DNA from: Adhaeribacter arboris
GTDB lineage: Bacteria > Bacteroidota > Bacteroidia > Cytophagales > Hymenobacteraceae
Length of the DNA stretch: 64,000 bases
Direction: 5' to 3'
Assembly: GCF_003023845.1 (NCBI RefSeq)
Contig: NZ_PYFT01000001.1
Location: 1,240,001 to 1,304,000 of the forward strand
Shown: one piece after another, positions 7,622 to 16,390 of the stretch
Layout: each line of letters starts with the position of its first letter
Position numbering within the stretch: position 1 is the first letter of the stretch
Translations under genes and position numbers: made by a program
Notes under the pieces: generated by a model
Databases searched by the model: none
Told to the model about the DNA's origin: nothing
What the model saw: the letters and a program-made list of their open reading frames with translations, nothing else

Positions 7622-7945
7622 ATGAATTTAAGACGAGATGTATTTCAAGCCATAGCAGATCCGACCAGAAGAACGATCCTGTTGTTGGTAGCTTCGCAGT
7701 CCATGACGGCCGGCGCTATAGCGGCTAACTTTGACACTGCCCGACCAACTGTTTCCAAACACTTGCAAATTCTCACTGAATGTGAATTGCTTAAACAAGA
7801 GCAAAACGGCAGAGAAATTTACTATCACTTAAATCCCCAAAAAATGAAAGAAATAGCCGACTTTATTGAACCGTTCCGCCAAATGTGGGATGACCGGTTT
7901 AACAAATTAGAAACCATCATGAAGAAATACAAACCAAATAAGTAG
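7622..7945 (+). CDS. ArsR-family winged-helix repressor
   Basis: Transcriptional repressor, 107 residues, with the ArsR-type winged helix: [45 protein letters not shown] is in the helix-turn-helix zone (about 12-58), followed by a wing [10 protein letters not shown]. There is no CxC metal-binding pair, so it belongs to the metal-independent group commonly paired with SRPBCC proteins. It starts a four-gene unit and has two operator-like repeats directly upstream. Confidence 0.92.
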   Translation: MNLRRDVFQAIADPTRRTILLLVASQSMTAGAIAANFDTARPTVSKHLQILTECELLKQEQNGREIYYHLNPQKMKEIADFIEPFRQMWDDRFNKLETIMKKYKPNK

Positions 7946-7951
7946 CATAAA

Positions 7952-8419
7952 ATGGAGCGAAAAACAAAAATTCATGCCGAAGCTGGGAAACACGATTTAG
8001 TAATTACCAGGGAATTTGATTTACCCTTGGAACTACTTTTTAAAGCGCACGTGGAACCGGAAATTGTGGAGCAATGGATGGCAACGAAAGTGCTGAAACT
8101 CGAAAGTAAAAAGCACGGCAGCTGGCAATTCCAAACAACCGATACGCAAGGAAATGTGGTGTTTGGGGCCCACGGAGTATTCCATGAATTTGTTCCGAAC
8201 CAAAAAATCACCCGGACCTTTGAAATGGATAACGCGCCTTTTGGCGTCCAACTGGAGTTCTTAGAATTTGAACAATTCCCCGACGATACCAGCAAACTCA
8301 CTATGCATATAGTGTATAAATCGGTCGATCACAGAAATAAAATGCTAAAGCTCCCCTTTGCTCAAGGCCTTAATATGGCTCATAACCGCTTACAGGATAT
8401 TGTGAACAAATTGAAATAA
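7952..8419 (+). CDS. SRPBCC (AHSA1-type) protein
   Basis: START/Bet v1-like fold of the Activator of Hsp90 ATPase C-terminal family, 155 residues. Signature features are ITREFDLPLELLFKAHVEPEIVEQWM near the N-terminus, a beta-rich middle (GVFHEFVPNQKITRTFEMD), and a C-terminal amphipathic helix. These proteins bind hydrophobic ligands in a central cavity; the ligand is unknown. The gene lies 6 nt after the ArsR-type repressor, a pairing very common in bacteria, and is presumably derepressed with it. Confidence 0.88.
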   Translation: MERKTKIHAEAGKHDLVITREFDLPLELLFKAHVEPEIVEQWMATKVLKLESKKHGSWQFQTTDTQGNVVFGAHGVFHEFVPNQKITRTFEMDNAPFGVQLEFLEFEQFPDDTSKLTMHIVYKSVDHRNKMLKLPFAQGLNMAHNRLQDIVNKLK

Positions 8420-8431
8420 ATTATACATACT

Positions 8432-8809
8432 ATGACAAAGAGAAATAAAATTATTTATTGGCTAGCTACCGGCTGGCTGGCTTTGGGAATGCTATCCACC
8501 GGAATAGTACAATTATTAAAAGTGGAAGCAGAAGTAGATAACATCACGCAATTGGGCTATCCTAGCTATTTTCTGACACTATTAGGTACTTGGAAAATTT
8601 TAGGAGTAGCCGCGGTGCTATTTCCTAAATTTCCTTTGCTTAAAGAATGGGCGTATGCCGGCTTTTTCTTTGCCATGTCCGGAGCGACATTTTCCCGGAT
8701 CGCATCCAGCGAGCCGGTGAACGAATTATTACCCTCTTTGCTTCTTTTAACTCTAACGGTAATATCGTGGTATTTCAGGCCTACGGATAGAAAAATCATG
8801 GTAGTTTAA
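8432..8809 (+). CDS. DoxX-like membrane protein
   Basis: Small integral membrane protein, 125 residues, with about four hydrophobic helices (8-28, 43-62, 70-88, 98-115). The pattern of a helix ending STGIVQLLK, then YPSYFLTLLGTWKILGVAAVLFP and KEWAYAGFFFAMSGATFSRI, is typical of the DoxX-like family. Biochemical role uncertain; some relatives act with redox enzymes. It lies 12 nt after the SRPBCC gene in the ArsR-controlled unit. Confidence 0.85.
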   Translation: MTKRNKIIYWLATGWLALGMLSTGIVQLLKVEAEVDNITQLGYPSYFLTLLGTWKILGVAAVLFPKFPLLKEWAYAGFFFAMSGATFSRIASSEPVNELLPSLLLLTLTVISWYFRPTDRKIMVV

Positions 8810-8878
8810 TCCATAATTTACTTAAAAAGAACCCATTATTAATTAACTGAAATAAGTAACTTATATAATTTAAAAAGT

Positions 8879-9454
8879 ATGAACAGCATAATTAGCAATA
8901 ATCAAGAATTAGCATTAGACCAACGTGAAGAACTCCTTAGAACGCTGAAAGCCCGTTTTGAGAAAAACAAGAATCGCCATCCAGAACTCGAATGGACTAA
9001 TATAGTAGCCAAGTTAGAAGCTAATATCCAAAAACTATGGTCACTTTATGAAATGGAAAGAACTGGCGGTGAACCGGATGTTATTGGTTATGATAAAAAC
9101 ACAGGCGAATACATTTTTTATGATTGTGCCGCGGAAAGTCCTAAAGGTCGCCGAAGTATTTGCTACGACCGCGAAGCGCTGGAGTCAAGAAAAGAACATA
9201 AACCCGCCAATAATGCCCTTGATATGGCGGCGGCCATGGGCATTGAAATTTTAACCGAAGAACAATACCGAGAGCTGCAGAAACTTGGTAATTTCGATTC
9301 AAAAACCTCGAGCTGGATCAAAACGCCTGCAGAAATTAGAAAGCTAGGAGGTGCCATCTATGCTGATTTTCGCTACGGCCAAATCTTCGTGTACCACAAC
9401 GGCGCCGATTCTTATTATGCCGTCAGAGGGTTCCGGGGCTCGCTAAAAGTTTAA
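8879..9454 (+). CDS. DUF4256 family protein
   Basis: A 191-residue soluble protein that I recognise as DUF4256 from SLYEMERTGGEPDVIGYDKNTGEYIFYDCAAESPKGRRSICYD, the ALESRKEHKP segment, and the end DFRYGQIFVYHNGADSYYAVRGFRG. Its biochemical role is not established. It follows the DoxX-like gene after 69 nt on the same strand; ArsR-SRPBCC-DoxX-DUF4256 groups recur in Bacteroidota, so it is probably in the same regulon. Confidence 0.8.
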   Translation: MNSIISNNQELALDQREELLRTLKARFEKNKNRHPELEWTNIVAKLEANIQKLWSLYEMERTGGEPDVIGYDKNTGEYIFYDCAAESPKGRRSICYDREALESRKEHKPANNALDMAAAMGIEILTEEQYRELQKLGNFDSKTSSWIKTPAEIRKLGGAIYADFRYGQIFVYHNGADSYYAVRGFRGSLKV

Positions 9455-9564
9455 ATTTTTCGCGCAAATAGCACATTAGGCGCTCCTTCGTACAGCTTTC
9501 AGAAAAGTAAATTAACCATTTTATCTTGTGGGTAGTTTATCTTAAAAAGCAACATAAAATTAAT

Positions 9565-10101
9565 ATGGCGGAAAAGAATAATTTAGAAGTTTGGTTGCGC
9601 GGGCCAATTGCGGAAATACCGGCTAGTTTACAACCTGTAGCTCATGCATTGCTGCAGGCCCGAGAAGAAGTAAATGAACTAACGAAGGATTTCCCAGAGA
9701 ATTTACTTTGGAAAAAACCTGGTCCAGTAGCAACGCCGGGCTTTCACCTGCAACACCTTACCGGAGTACTAGATCGTTTATTTACCTACGCCCGGGGCGA
9801 ATCTTTAAATTCTGATCAGTTGGAGAGTTTGGCAAAGGAAAGTAATCCTGATAAAGCATCATGGAAATTAGCTGTTTTAGTTCAAAATTTTCATTTTCAG
9901 GTAGATAAAGCCATTGCCCAGCTAAAATCAACTGCTAGCAGCCAATTGCTGGAGACCAGAGCGGTTGGACGAGATAAAATACCTTCAACCGTTCTTGGTT
10001 TACTCTTTCACGCCGCAGAACATACGCAACGGCATTTAGGTCAATTATTGGTAACGGTAAAAGTTTTAAAAGCCTTACCTGATTCGCTTATTATTGAATG
10101 A
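9565..10101 (+). CDS. DinB-family protein
   Basis: Four-helix-bundle protein of the DinB/YfiT-like superfamily, likely a metal-dependent enzyme (related members act as thiol-dependent transferases). Candidate metal-binding histidines lie in GFHLQHLTGVLDRL and HAAEHTQRHLGQLL. Start chosen at ATG 9565; the frame can extend to a TTG at 9526, but the ATG gives the usual DinB N-terminus. Bacillithiol synthesis is encoded elsewhere in the window (bshB1), and some DinB proteins use bacillithiol; a link here is speculation. Confidence 0.83.
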   Translation: MAEKNNLEVWLRGPIAEIPASLQPVAHALLQAREEVNELTKDFPENLLWKKPGPVATPGFHLQHLTGVLDRLFTYARGESLNSDQLESLAKESNPDKASWKLAVLVQNFHFQVDKAIAQLKSTASSQLLETRAVGRDKIPSTVLGLLFHAAEHTQRHLGQLLVTVKVLKALPDSLIIE

Positions 10102-10171
10102 GCAACTATATGAAAACAAGCACCTGTACTTAACATAATAAGTCCAATGTTATACTTTTGCAATTTTAATC

Positions 10172-11371
10172 TTAAGCTCGTGCCGGTAATTTCTCTTCCA
10201 CATAAATTTCTCCTTGGCGGGTCAATTTCCAGCCAGTAGTTGTATTATCAATTATTTTTTGGAACCAGAGGCGTTCATTTTTTAAGTTTATAATAATTTG
10301 TTTCAAATGTGCCGGTTTGTTATTTAAGTTTAAAATCCGATAAGCGTAGTCGATGTTACCTTCGGTAAAATATTCCTGGTGGTTAATTTTAGTAATGTAA
10401 TAAGCAATGGTTATAATACGGTTAGGATTGCCATTACCCGGATTTTTCCGCCGAAAAAAAGCTTCCAATGCTTCTTTATACTCATTTTTATACACATCGA
10501 ACTCATTGGGCACAATACTATTGGCTACTACTTTTCGGGAAACAGGCATAGTGCGTATGGTATTCATTCGGGTATTACTTACAGAATTGCTTTTGCGGGC
10601 CACAAAGTTATTTTCCGCATTATCATGGTTTATTCGCAGCAAACTTTTAACTTTTTGTAAACCGGCGTTAGTAAACCGAAATTCATTTTCTTTAACGGTC
10701 GCCAGGTATTTTTTAAATAAGGAGCGCCAATTCGTACCTAAATTCTTAAAGCGTGTTTCGGTTTTCCTTTTGTCTTTATACAATTGCCAGATAATATCTT
10801 TCGTAAAAGTATTTGCGCCGAAATTCGAATTATAAAAAGAAAATAGTAACAACCATTCGTTTTCTTTACAGTCAAGCCGTATTTCTAAGTCATTCAGATG
10901 CGGATAAACAGCTTCACGGTCTTCCTGACCAGTATGAAAGATTGGTAGTGGTGTTACTTCTAATTGCGGTGACGTAACTGTTGTTGGTGCAGGTATTAAC
11001 TCCTTTACCTCTGCTTGCTTTACTGATTCGGTTGTTACCAGTTGACCAACGTTTTGCTCTTCATTATCAGTAGGCGTTAATTTATTTTTTAATAAATCCG
11101 CTATTACTTCTTTAATTTCTTTACCAACCTCGTTGGTAAATTCAATCTCATAGATTCGTTCTTCTTTATTTTCCCTTAATTTAAAAGTGTTAATAGAAGT
11201 ACTATGACTAGTTTTAATTACGGGAAGACCACAATGGCTACAGTTTTTTGATCCGGAGATTACCTTTTCGCCACAACCTTTACATTTTACTTGTAAGCCA
11301 CAATTGTGGCAGAAGAAAGCATCTTCAATAACAGCGACAGAACACGACTGACAAACTAAACTTTTAGGCAT
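10172..11371 (-). CDS. double zinc-ribbon protein of unknown function
   Basis: A 399-residue protein. Residues 7-47 contain two to three zinc-ribbon knuckles (C7-C10, C21-C24, C30-C33, C44-C47), a DZANK-like arrangement. A variable Thr/Glu/Pro-rich linker (about 55-145) follows, then two basic globular segments: about 155-245 with ENEWLLLFSFYNSNFG and FRFTNAGLQKVKSLL, and about 290-395 with YYITKINHQEYFTEGNIDYAYRILN and GWKLTRQGEIYVEE, which look like winged-helix or SAM-like DNA-binding folds. No enzyme motif is seen. It stands alone with a dyad sequence before its start. It may be a nucleic-acid-binding regulator. Confidence 0.75.
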   Translation of the reverse strand: MPKSLVCQSCSVAVIEDAFFCHNCGLQVKCKGCGEKVISGSKNCSHCGLPVIKTSHSTSINTFKLRENKEERIYEIEFTNEVGKEIKEVIADLLKNKLTPTDNEEQNVGQLVTTESVKQAEVKELIPAPTTVTSPQLEVTPLPIFHTGQEDREAVYPHLNDLEIRLDCKENEWLLLFSFYNSNFGANTFTKDIIWQLYKDKRKTETRFKNLGTNWRSLFKKYLATVKENEFRFTNAGLQKVKSLLRINHDNAENNFVARKSNSVSNTRMNTIRTMPVSRKVVANSIVPNEFDVYKNEYKEALEAFFRRKNPGNGNPNRIITIAYYITKINHQEYFTEGNIDYAYRILNLNNKPAHLKQIIINLKNERLWFQKIIDNTTTGWKLTRQGEIYVEEKLPARA

Positions 11372-11397
11372 ATATACAAGACTTACAATTGCTAACT

Positions 11398-11424
11398 ATT
11401 CTTATATTGTATAAATATAAGAAT
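11398..11424. promoter_or_regulatory. 11-bp perfect dyad upstream of zinc-ribbon gene
   Basis: ATTCTTATATT (11398-11408) and AATATAAGAAT (11414-11424) are perfect reverse complements around GTATA. It lies 27 nt upstream of the zinc-ribbon gene start, in the promoter zone, and is a plausible operator, perhaps for that protein itself. Confidence 0.45.
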
Positions 11425-11464
11425 AAATTTTAAAATATAAGATTTCTTTAAATATATACCCCAT

Positions 11465-11525
11465 TATGGATAACTTCACTTATCCACAATTTCTCATTAA
11501 TATGGATAACTACACCTTATCAACA
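11465..11525. repeat. cluster of four DnaA-box-like 9-mers in two tandem units
   Basis: TTATCCATA (minus, 11465-11473), TTATCCACA (plus, 11480-11488, a perfect DnaA box), TTATCCATA (minus, 11501-11509) and TTATCAACA (plus, 11517-11525). Each pair forms a dyad, TGGATAA...TTATCCA in the first, and the pairs repeat with a 36-37-nt period. Very A/T-rich DNA follows. Could be a DnaA-binding site or a repressor operator. Confidence 0.5.
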
Positions 11526-11945
11526 TCCATTAAACTAAAGAATACAGATCTGGTAAATAATTACTTTATTAAGATTTAACATATACTTATAAACCCTTAT
11601 AGAATACAAATGCACAATAATTTATAAGATTTATTAAGAATTTATCCTAATAGCCTTACAAATAATAAATATTTCTCTACCTTGAGATAATTAAGATAAG
11701 ATTTAAAATTATATCTTTCGTAAGTAATTAGTTGGTTGGGTTGGTGGTTATAGTTTATTTTAATCAATCCTGTTATGTAGTGGAATATTCAGGTGATTAC
11801 CAAATATTGGCAGAGTAAGAATTTAGATTTTTTATTTAATTTTTGTCAGGTGATATTTGATAAGTTGTAAAACTTAGGAGATTAGTTCTTTTAGAAAGCT
11901 TCTAAAATTTCATACTTCTTCTCCCCTACCCTAGTTATAAAACAA

Positions 11946-11971
11946 AAAAGCCCCGAATTATCGGGGCTTTT
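11946..11971 (-). terminator. rho-independent terminator of ppc
   Basis: A GCCCCGA/TCGGGGC stem (11950-11956 with 11961-11967), ATTA loop, extended by A/T pairs, with a T6 run on the minus strand. It lies 21 nt after the ppc stop. Confidence 0.9.
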
Positions 11972-11992
11972 GCAATACTATTTAGGTAACTT

Positions 11993-14568
11993 CTAAGCTG
12001 AATTACGCTCCGCATTAATAATTCCGAAAGAACAACGCATTACTAATTTTTCATAGATTTTCTTTTCTTCTCTTTCTTGTTGTTGTTCTTCCATCGCCCG
12101 GATTCTGGTAAGTGCGTATTGCTGAATAGTTATGAGGGGTAATTCTATTCTTTGCCGTAGCTGAATCGACAATTGATCAATAGGTTTGTCCGCCATTAAC
12201 TCGTCGCTACCCGAAAGTAAAAGCAAATATTTTTTGGTTCTTTCATATTCTTCGTTCATGACTTTCCAGAGAACACCGTACTTAGGATGCTCCGCTAAAT
12301 AAGCAGTAACCGGGAAACAGCATTTGTTCATGGCCATTTCGCAATTATCCAGTAACGTTTTAAAGAATAAAGAATCTTCGTATAAAGCTTTTAACTGGGG
12401 CCATTTACCAGCCGCTTCCAATTTCTCCAGAGCAGTGCCTACTCCGTAAAATCCAGGTACATTTTGTTTTAACTGGCTCCAGGCACCCACGTACGGAACA
12501 GCTCGTAAATCATCCAAATTTAGTTGGCCGGATTTGCGTTTGGCCGGCCGGCTGCCAATGTTGGCTTCGGCATAATACCTTAATGGGCTTACATAATTCA
12601 AATATTCCAGAAAGTCAGGATGATTTTTTAACGTATTATAAGCTGCAAAACTTTCGTTGGCTAAAGTTGTCAGTAATTCTTCTTCTGGTTCCGTTATCGT
12701 CTTTTCCCGGGTAGAAAATAGCGCGTTGCTGATGCCGGCGTGCATTAATTGCTCCATATTATACCGGGCTGCATCTATGGTACCAAAATTAGAACTAATG
12801 GTTTGACCCTGAATAGTTAGCTGAATTTCTTTATTCGCAATGTTCCTACCCATAGAAGCATAAAATTGGTGGGTTTTACCCCCCCGCGGGCAGGTGGCCC
12901 TCCCCGGCCGTCGAAGAACACTACTTCTAAGTCGTATTGCTTCGATAGAAAGCTTAGCATTTCTTTGGCTTTGTAAATGCTCCAATTAGCCATTAAGTAA
13001 CCGCCATCTTTTGTTCCGTCCGAAAATCCCAGCATGATAGTTTGCACATTACCGCGCCTTTGTAAATGCCGCCGATATATTTCATTTTCGTATAATTTCT
13101 GCATTACCAGCCCGGCATTCCGTAAATCTTCAATTGTTTCAAAAAGCGGAACAATATCTACGGTAATGGTTTCCAGGTCCCAACCCCGCAGTAAGAAAAG
13201 CGCGTAAACTTCTATAATATTTAAAGCACTGGTACTATGGCTAATAATATACCGGTGACAACCCGCTTCGCCGTTAAAGGCCTGAATGGTTTTGATTGCA
13301 TCCAGCGTATCTAGGGTATCTTGCAGCAACTGATCGGTAAATAAACTAGATTCGATAGTGTCTTTTATTGTTAGTAAAGCTGCAATCTTATCTTCTTCCG
13401 GAAGCTCCGCATAATTTTTTGGTAAGATATCTGAATGACTCGCTAATTCTTCCATTAACTTCGTATGTACCGAAGAATCCTGCCGGATATCCAGGGAGGC
13501 GAAATGCAGGCCAAATAAATCAACTTTATTTAAAAATGAATCTACCTGGTTCACAAATAAACCATTGTGCAAACGCAGAATAGTGGCCTTAATCTGCTGC
13601 ATGGTATCTCTTATTTCTGCCACCGATAAATCGGCTTTATAACCTGGCACAAATAAATTGTTATATAATCTTTGTTCCAGTTCAGCCAATAAATTAGCTA
13701 CCCCTTTAAAGGTGAGGCGTTTTTTCAAACGACGAATTTCCAGATAATAAGATTTAATAATTCCTCCCCGCAGCGCCTCCGCTACTTTTAAGGTGTTTGC
13801 GGAGTTTACAAATGGATTTCCATCCCGATCGCCACCGGGCCAAAAGCCCATTCGGATTAAAGGATTAGCCGAATTAATAGCATTTGGAAAAGTATTCTTT
13901 AGATAAGATAAGATTTGGCCCGTAGCCGGATAAAAGACATTTTCTAAAAACCAGATAAGGTTAACTGCTTCGTCGTAGGGAGTAGGCTTTTCTTTTTTGA
14001 AAAAAGGTGTTTTCCCTAATTGCTGCAAATACGAGTTGGCTAAGGCAGTATTATCGTTGGTTAAAGCTTTTGATAAATCATTGATTATACCCAATACTTC
14101 GCTGGGATAAAATTGAGTTGGGTGAGCAGTTAAAACTAGTCGAACAGAAAAATCCGTTAATTTTCCGGCTAACTTACTTTGCGCCCGGTGCTGTACAATT
14201 TCCGATTCCAGATGTTTTAAAGTACCTACCCCCTGCATATCGTTTATATGATTAAACGCGGCATCTTCCAAAGCATCAAATAAAACTACTTGCCGTTCGG
14301 CAAACTGAACAAAACGAAATAACAAATCGGTTTGCTCCTGTTCGGTGGCATAAGAAGTATATTGCCGAAAAAAAGATTCAATAATTTCGTTCGGACTAGA
14401 TTCTTTTTTTAGTCCTTCTTCGCAATGCAACAGAAACAAGGATAATAACACTCCCGTTTTCTCTACCCGGTAAAAGGGCAAAGAAGAGAATAAGCTATTA
14501 TACATTTCATATTTGAAACCAACTAAATTCCTGAATTTATGTAAGGAACCGTTTGAATAAGCCGTCAT
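11993..14568 (-). pseudogene. ppc: phosphoenolpyruvate carboxylase, frameshifted at a G7 tract
   Basis: PEPC converts phosphoenolpyruvate and bicarbonate to oxaloacetate, replenishing the TCA cycle. The 5' frame (14568 to about 12880) carries LTAHPTQ (catalytic His), FWPGGDRDGNPFV, MLGFSDGTKDGGYLMANW and FFDGRGGPPARGG. At a run of seven G on the coding strand (12879-12885) the frame breaks: one frame reads GGVKPTNF and stops at 12817, while the next frame continues GKTHQFYASMGRNIANKEIQLT to the true C-terminus at 11993. Eight G would restore RGGGKTHQFYASMG and a protein of about 858 residues, normal for the family. Both halves are otherwise intact, so the break is recent, a sequencing error or slippage-controlled. 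Confidence 0.9.
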
Positions 14569-14593
14569 GCTAATGATTTTTTAATTCGCTGAA

Positions 14594-14601
14594 CAAAGCT
14601 A
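14594..14601 (-). promoter_or_regulatory. -7 promoter element of ppc
   Basis: TAGCTTTG on the minus strand fits TAnnTTTG and lies 25 nt upstream of the ppc ATG. The rest of the 324-base gap 14569-14892 holds no gene; its far end carries the terminator at 14841. Confidence 0.45.
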
Positions 14602-14840
14602 GACTTTTATTGTAATTAACATAACACGAAGCCTAACTTTTAAAAAGATTTTATAACAAAAAGCTATTTTCTTGCAGAAAGCCAAGTTGGTATAATTCCT
14701 TTATGATTCATTCTTCTCGAAGTAGTAATTAGAACGCCAATGTTCGGAGTAGATGAAATAATAACTTTTTAGTAGCAAGAGTAGAACACTTTAATTGATG
14801 GCCATTTTTACGAGTAGCTTAAGTGCTCCTTTAAAATAAT

Positions 14841-14871
14841 AAAGCCTGCTTTTTTAAGAAAAGCAGGCTTT
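14841..14871 (-). terminator. terminator after holin-family gene
   Basis: A 13-bp perfect stem (14841-14853 with 14859-14871; AAAGCCTGCTTTT/AAAAGCAGGCTTT) with a 5-nt loop, 21 nt after the stop of the minus-strand gene at 14893. T-rich DNA follows. Confidence 0.8.
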
Positions 14872-14892
14872 GTGAAATAAAATAAATTATTT

Positions 14893-15285
14893 TTAAATAA
14901 CTGAAGGATAGTTAAGGGTAGTTTGGTAAGCTGTATCATACCGCTCTTCTGCTTCATTACGATCGAAAAGTGCCCCAGCTACGGCTAAAGCAATGGCAAT
15001 AACCAGAGCCGGCCAAAAACCACGTACTTCAAAGTTACTGACTAATTTATCAACTAACTTAATTATAATAGCAGTAACTACCAACCGTACTAAAAACCCT
15101 AATAAAAAAAACGTAACCAAGTTAAGCGGTAATCGCAGCAAAAAACCAACTGTTAAATTAAGGATACTTATTAAAAATGCCACCCACAACGCGGTCCCAA
15201 AGCTTTTTACACGTATTTGGGGTAATATGTAAGCCAACAGCATGACTACACCGGCGTTAACTAAAAGATTAATAAGGTAATTCAT
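14893..15285 (-). CDS. phage-holin-family (YvlD-like) membrane protein
   Basis: A 130-residue integral membrane protein with four predicted helices, the pattern of PF04020 (Mycobacterial 4-TMS holin superfamily / YvlD). The N-terminus INLLVNAGVVMLLAYILPQIRVKSFGTALWVAFLISILN is characteristic, followed by a second helical pair ending in FWPALVIAIALAVAGALFD. Despite the name these are usually chromosomal housekeeping or envelope-stress proteins, and no phage genes are nearby. The short C-terminal tail (EAEERYDTAYQTTLNYPSVI) is polar. Single-gene unit. Confidence 0.85.
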   Translation of the reverse strand: MNYLINLLVNAGVVMLLAYILPQIRVKSFGTALWVAFLISILNLTVGFLLRLPLNLVTFFLLGFLVRLVVTAIIIKLVDKLVSNFEVRGFWPALVIAIALAVAGALFDRNEAEERYDTAYQTTLNYPSVI

Positions 15286-15420
15286 AGTTTTATGTAGATT
15301 ATAAAGATGGGATTAAGTAATTGTAAGCTTCTACGATAATCTTAGATTAAAGATTATAGAAAGGATAAACTAAACCTTTTGCGGTGGCTAATTTAATCAA
15401 GGCAGATTTTACTAAAACGA

Positions 15421-16227
15421 TTATTCGTAGATCTGAAGGTACCGGTTTATAGAATGATCAAAAGCTTGCCGGGCATTTTGCCCGATGTGGGGCTCAAAAG
15501 CACCGTACATCCGGGCAAAACGAATATCTTCCATTGCTTTACGAATAGCCAGTATTTCGACCTGACGCAAAGGTATTAGATTAGGATACGAATACATAAA
15601 AGAAACGGATTGCCGGTCCATGGCTACCTGGAGGGTATCGCCGGATAAAACAACTCCCTGGTTATCGGCTCCGGCGGGCCAATGCAGGACACAAGCCCCC
15701 GGAAAATGCCCGCCACAATTTATAATTTTAATCCCGTCGTTCAGTTCCAGGCTTTTTCCTTCCCAGAACTGAATAGATTGGTCTGGTTGCGTTACCCACT
15801 CCTGATCAAGAGCGTGAATATAAATGGGCGCATTAACAAACGCCCGACTCCAATTAACAATAGTTGAATAATAATGCGGATGCGAAAGCGCAACGGCCTG
15901 AATACCGCCTATTTTTTTAATAAAGTTTATGGTTTCGTCGTTGAGCAGGGTAACGCAATCCCATAAAATATTCCCGTTCGGGCTTATAATTAAATGCGCT
16001 TTCTGGGCAATACCAAATTTAGGGGTAGTCTGAATTCTATATAAACCAGGTTCAACGAGTTGAATCTCGTTTTGGTACTTGCGTTGCATTTCCGCCAGAG
16101 TAGTCCAGGTTTGCCCTTGCCAATTCACGTACTGACGATCATCTTCGCAGATGATGCAATGGGCAGGTTCGGTTTCAGTTGCAGCGTACTGCACGCCACA
16201 AGTAGTACAAATAAAATTTTCCGGCAT
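15421..16227 (-). CDS. MBL-fold metallo-hydrolase with N-terminal zinc ribbon
   Basis: A 268-residue protein. Residues 6-27 form a rubredoxin-like knuckle pair (CTTC and CIIC). The metallo-beta-lactamase fold follows, with HPHYYS in place of the classical HxHxDH, then GGHFPGACVLHW (metal His), SGDT (bridging Asp) and a late His in FEPHIG. The missing Asp/His of the first motif seems to be a property of this subfamily, so the metal site may be mononuclear or redox-inactive. The substrate is unknown. It lies 163 nt downstream of hisIE on the same strand but is probably a separate gene. Confidence 0.8.
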   Translation of the reverse strand: MPENFICTTCGVQYAATETEPAHCIICEDDRQYVNWQGQTWTTLAEMQRKYQNEIQLVEPGLYRIQTTPKFGIAQKAHLIISPNGNILWDCVTLLNDETINFIKKIGGIQAVALSHPHYYSTIVNWSRAFVNAPIYIHALDQEWVTQPDQSIQFWEGKSLELNDGIKIINCGGHFPGACVLHWPAGADNQGVVLSGDTLQVAMDRQSVSFMYSYPNLIPLRQVEILAIRKAMEDIRFARMYGAFEPHIGQNARQAFDHSINRYLQIYE

Positions 16228-16390
16228 TATTAAAATTTAAAATGGATTCAACCATCGACCTTACTTTAAAAATTAATCAATAAGTCTACTTAACATAAAA
16301 AATAAAACGTAAGGCAACTAATTGTTTTATGAACTTTATATCGAATATTGACTTGAAAGAAAATCTTAAATAGCAGGGATGATCCATCAC

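Larger units (their letters stand above)
11372..11992. other. 620-base intergenic region with dyads and DnaA-box-like repeats
   Basis: A long AT-rich non-coding stretch between the zinc-ribbon gene and the ppc terminator. It contains the 27-bp dyad at 11398-11424, the DnaA-box-like cluster at 11465-11525, and then about 400 bases of A/T-rich DNA without a recognisable gene, RNA or promoter before the terminator at 11946. Confidence 0.6.

Noticed and set aside
10379-10835. Plus-strand frames within the zinc-ribbon gene
   Set aside because: They are antisense shadows of the minus-strand coding sequence without start signals or domains.
11574-11596. dif-like sequence ATTTAACATA...TTATAAACCC near the orientation switch
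   Set aside because: One arm resembles the XerD half of dif, but the second arm does not match and the central spacer would be 3 nt rather than 6. Not supported as a dif site.
11372-11992. Chromosomal replication origin
   Set aside because: DnaA-box-like sites are present, but surrounding gene orientation faces inward, dnaA is absent, and GC skew cannot be measured here. Kept only as a site cluster.
12817-12985. Separate gene starting at 12985 for the C-terminal ppc frame
   Set aside because: The first 30 or so residues of that frame are out-of-frame translation of ppc; homology begins only at the G7 tract, so it is the 3' part of one broken gene.
14893-15285. Prophage remnant suggested by holin-family protein
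   Set aside because: The YvlD-like family is mainly chromosomal, and no other phage gene or attachment repeat is nearby.
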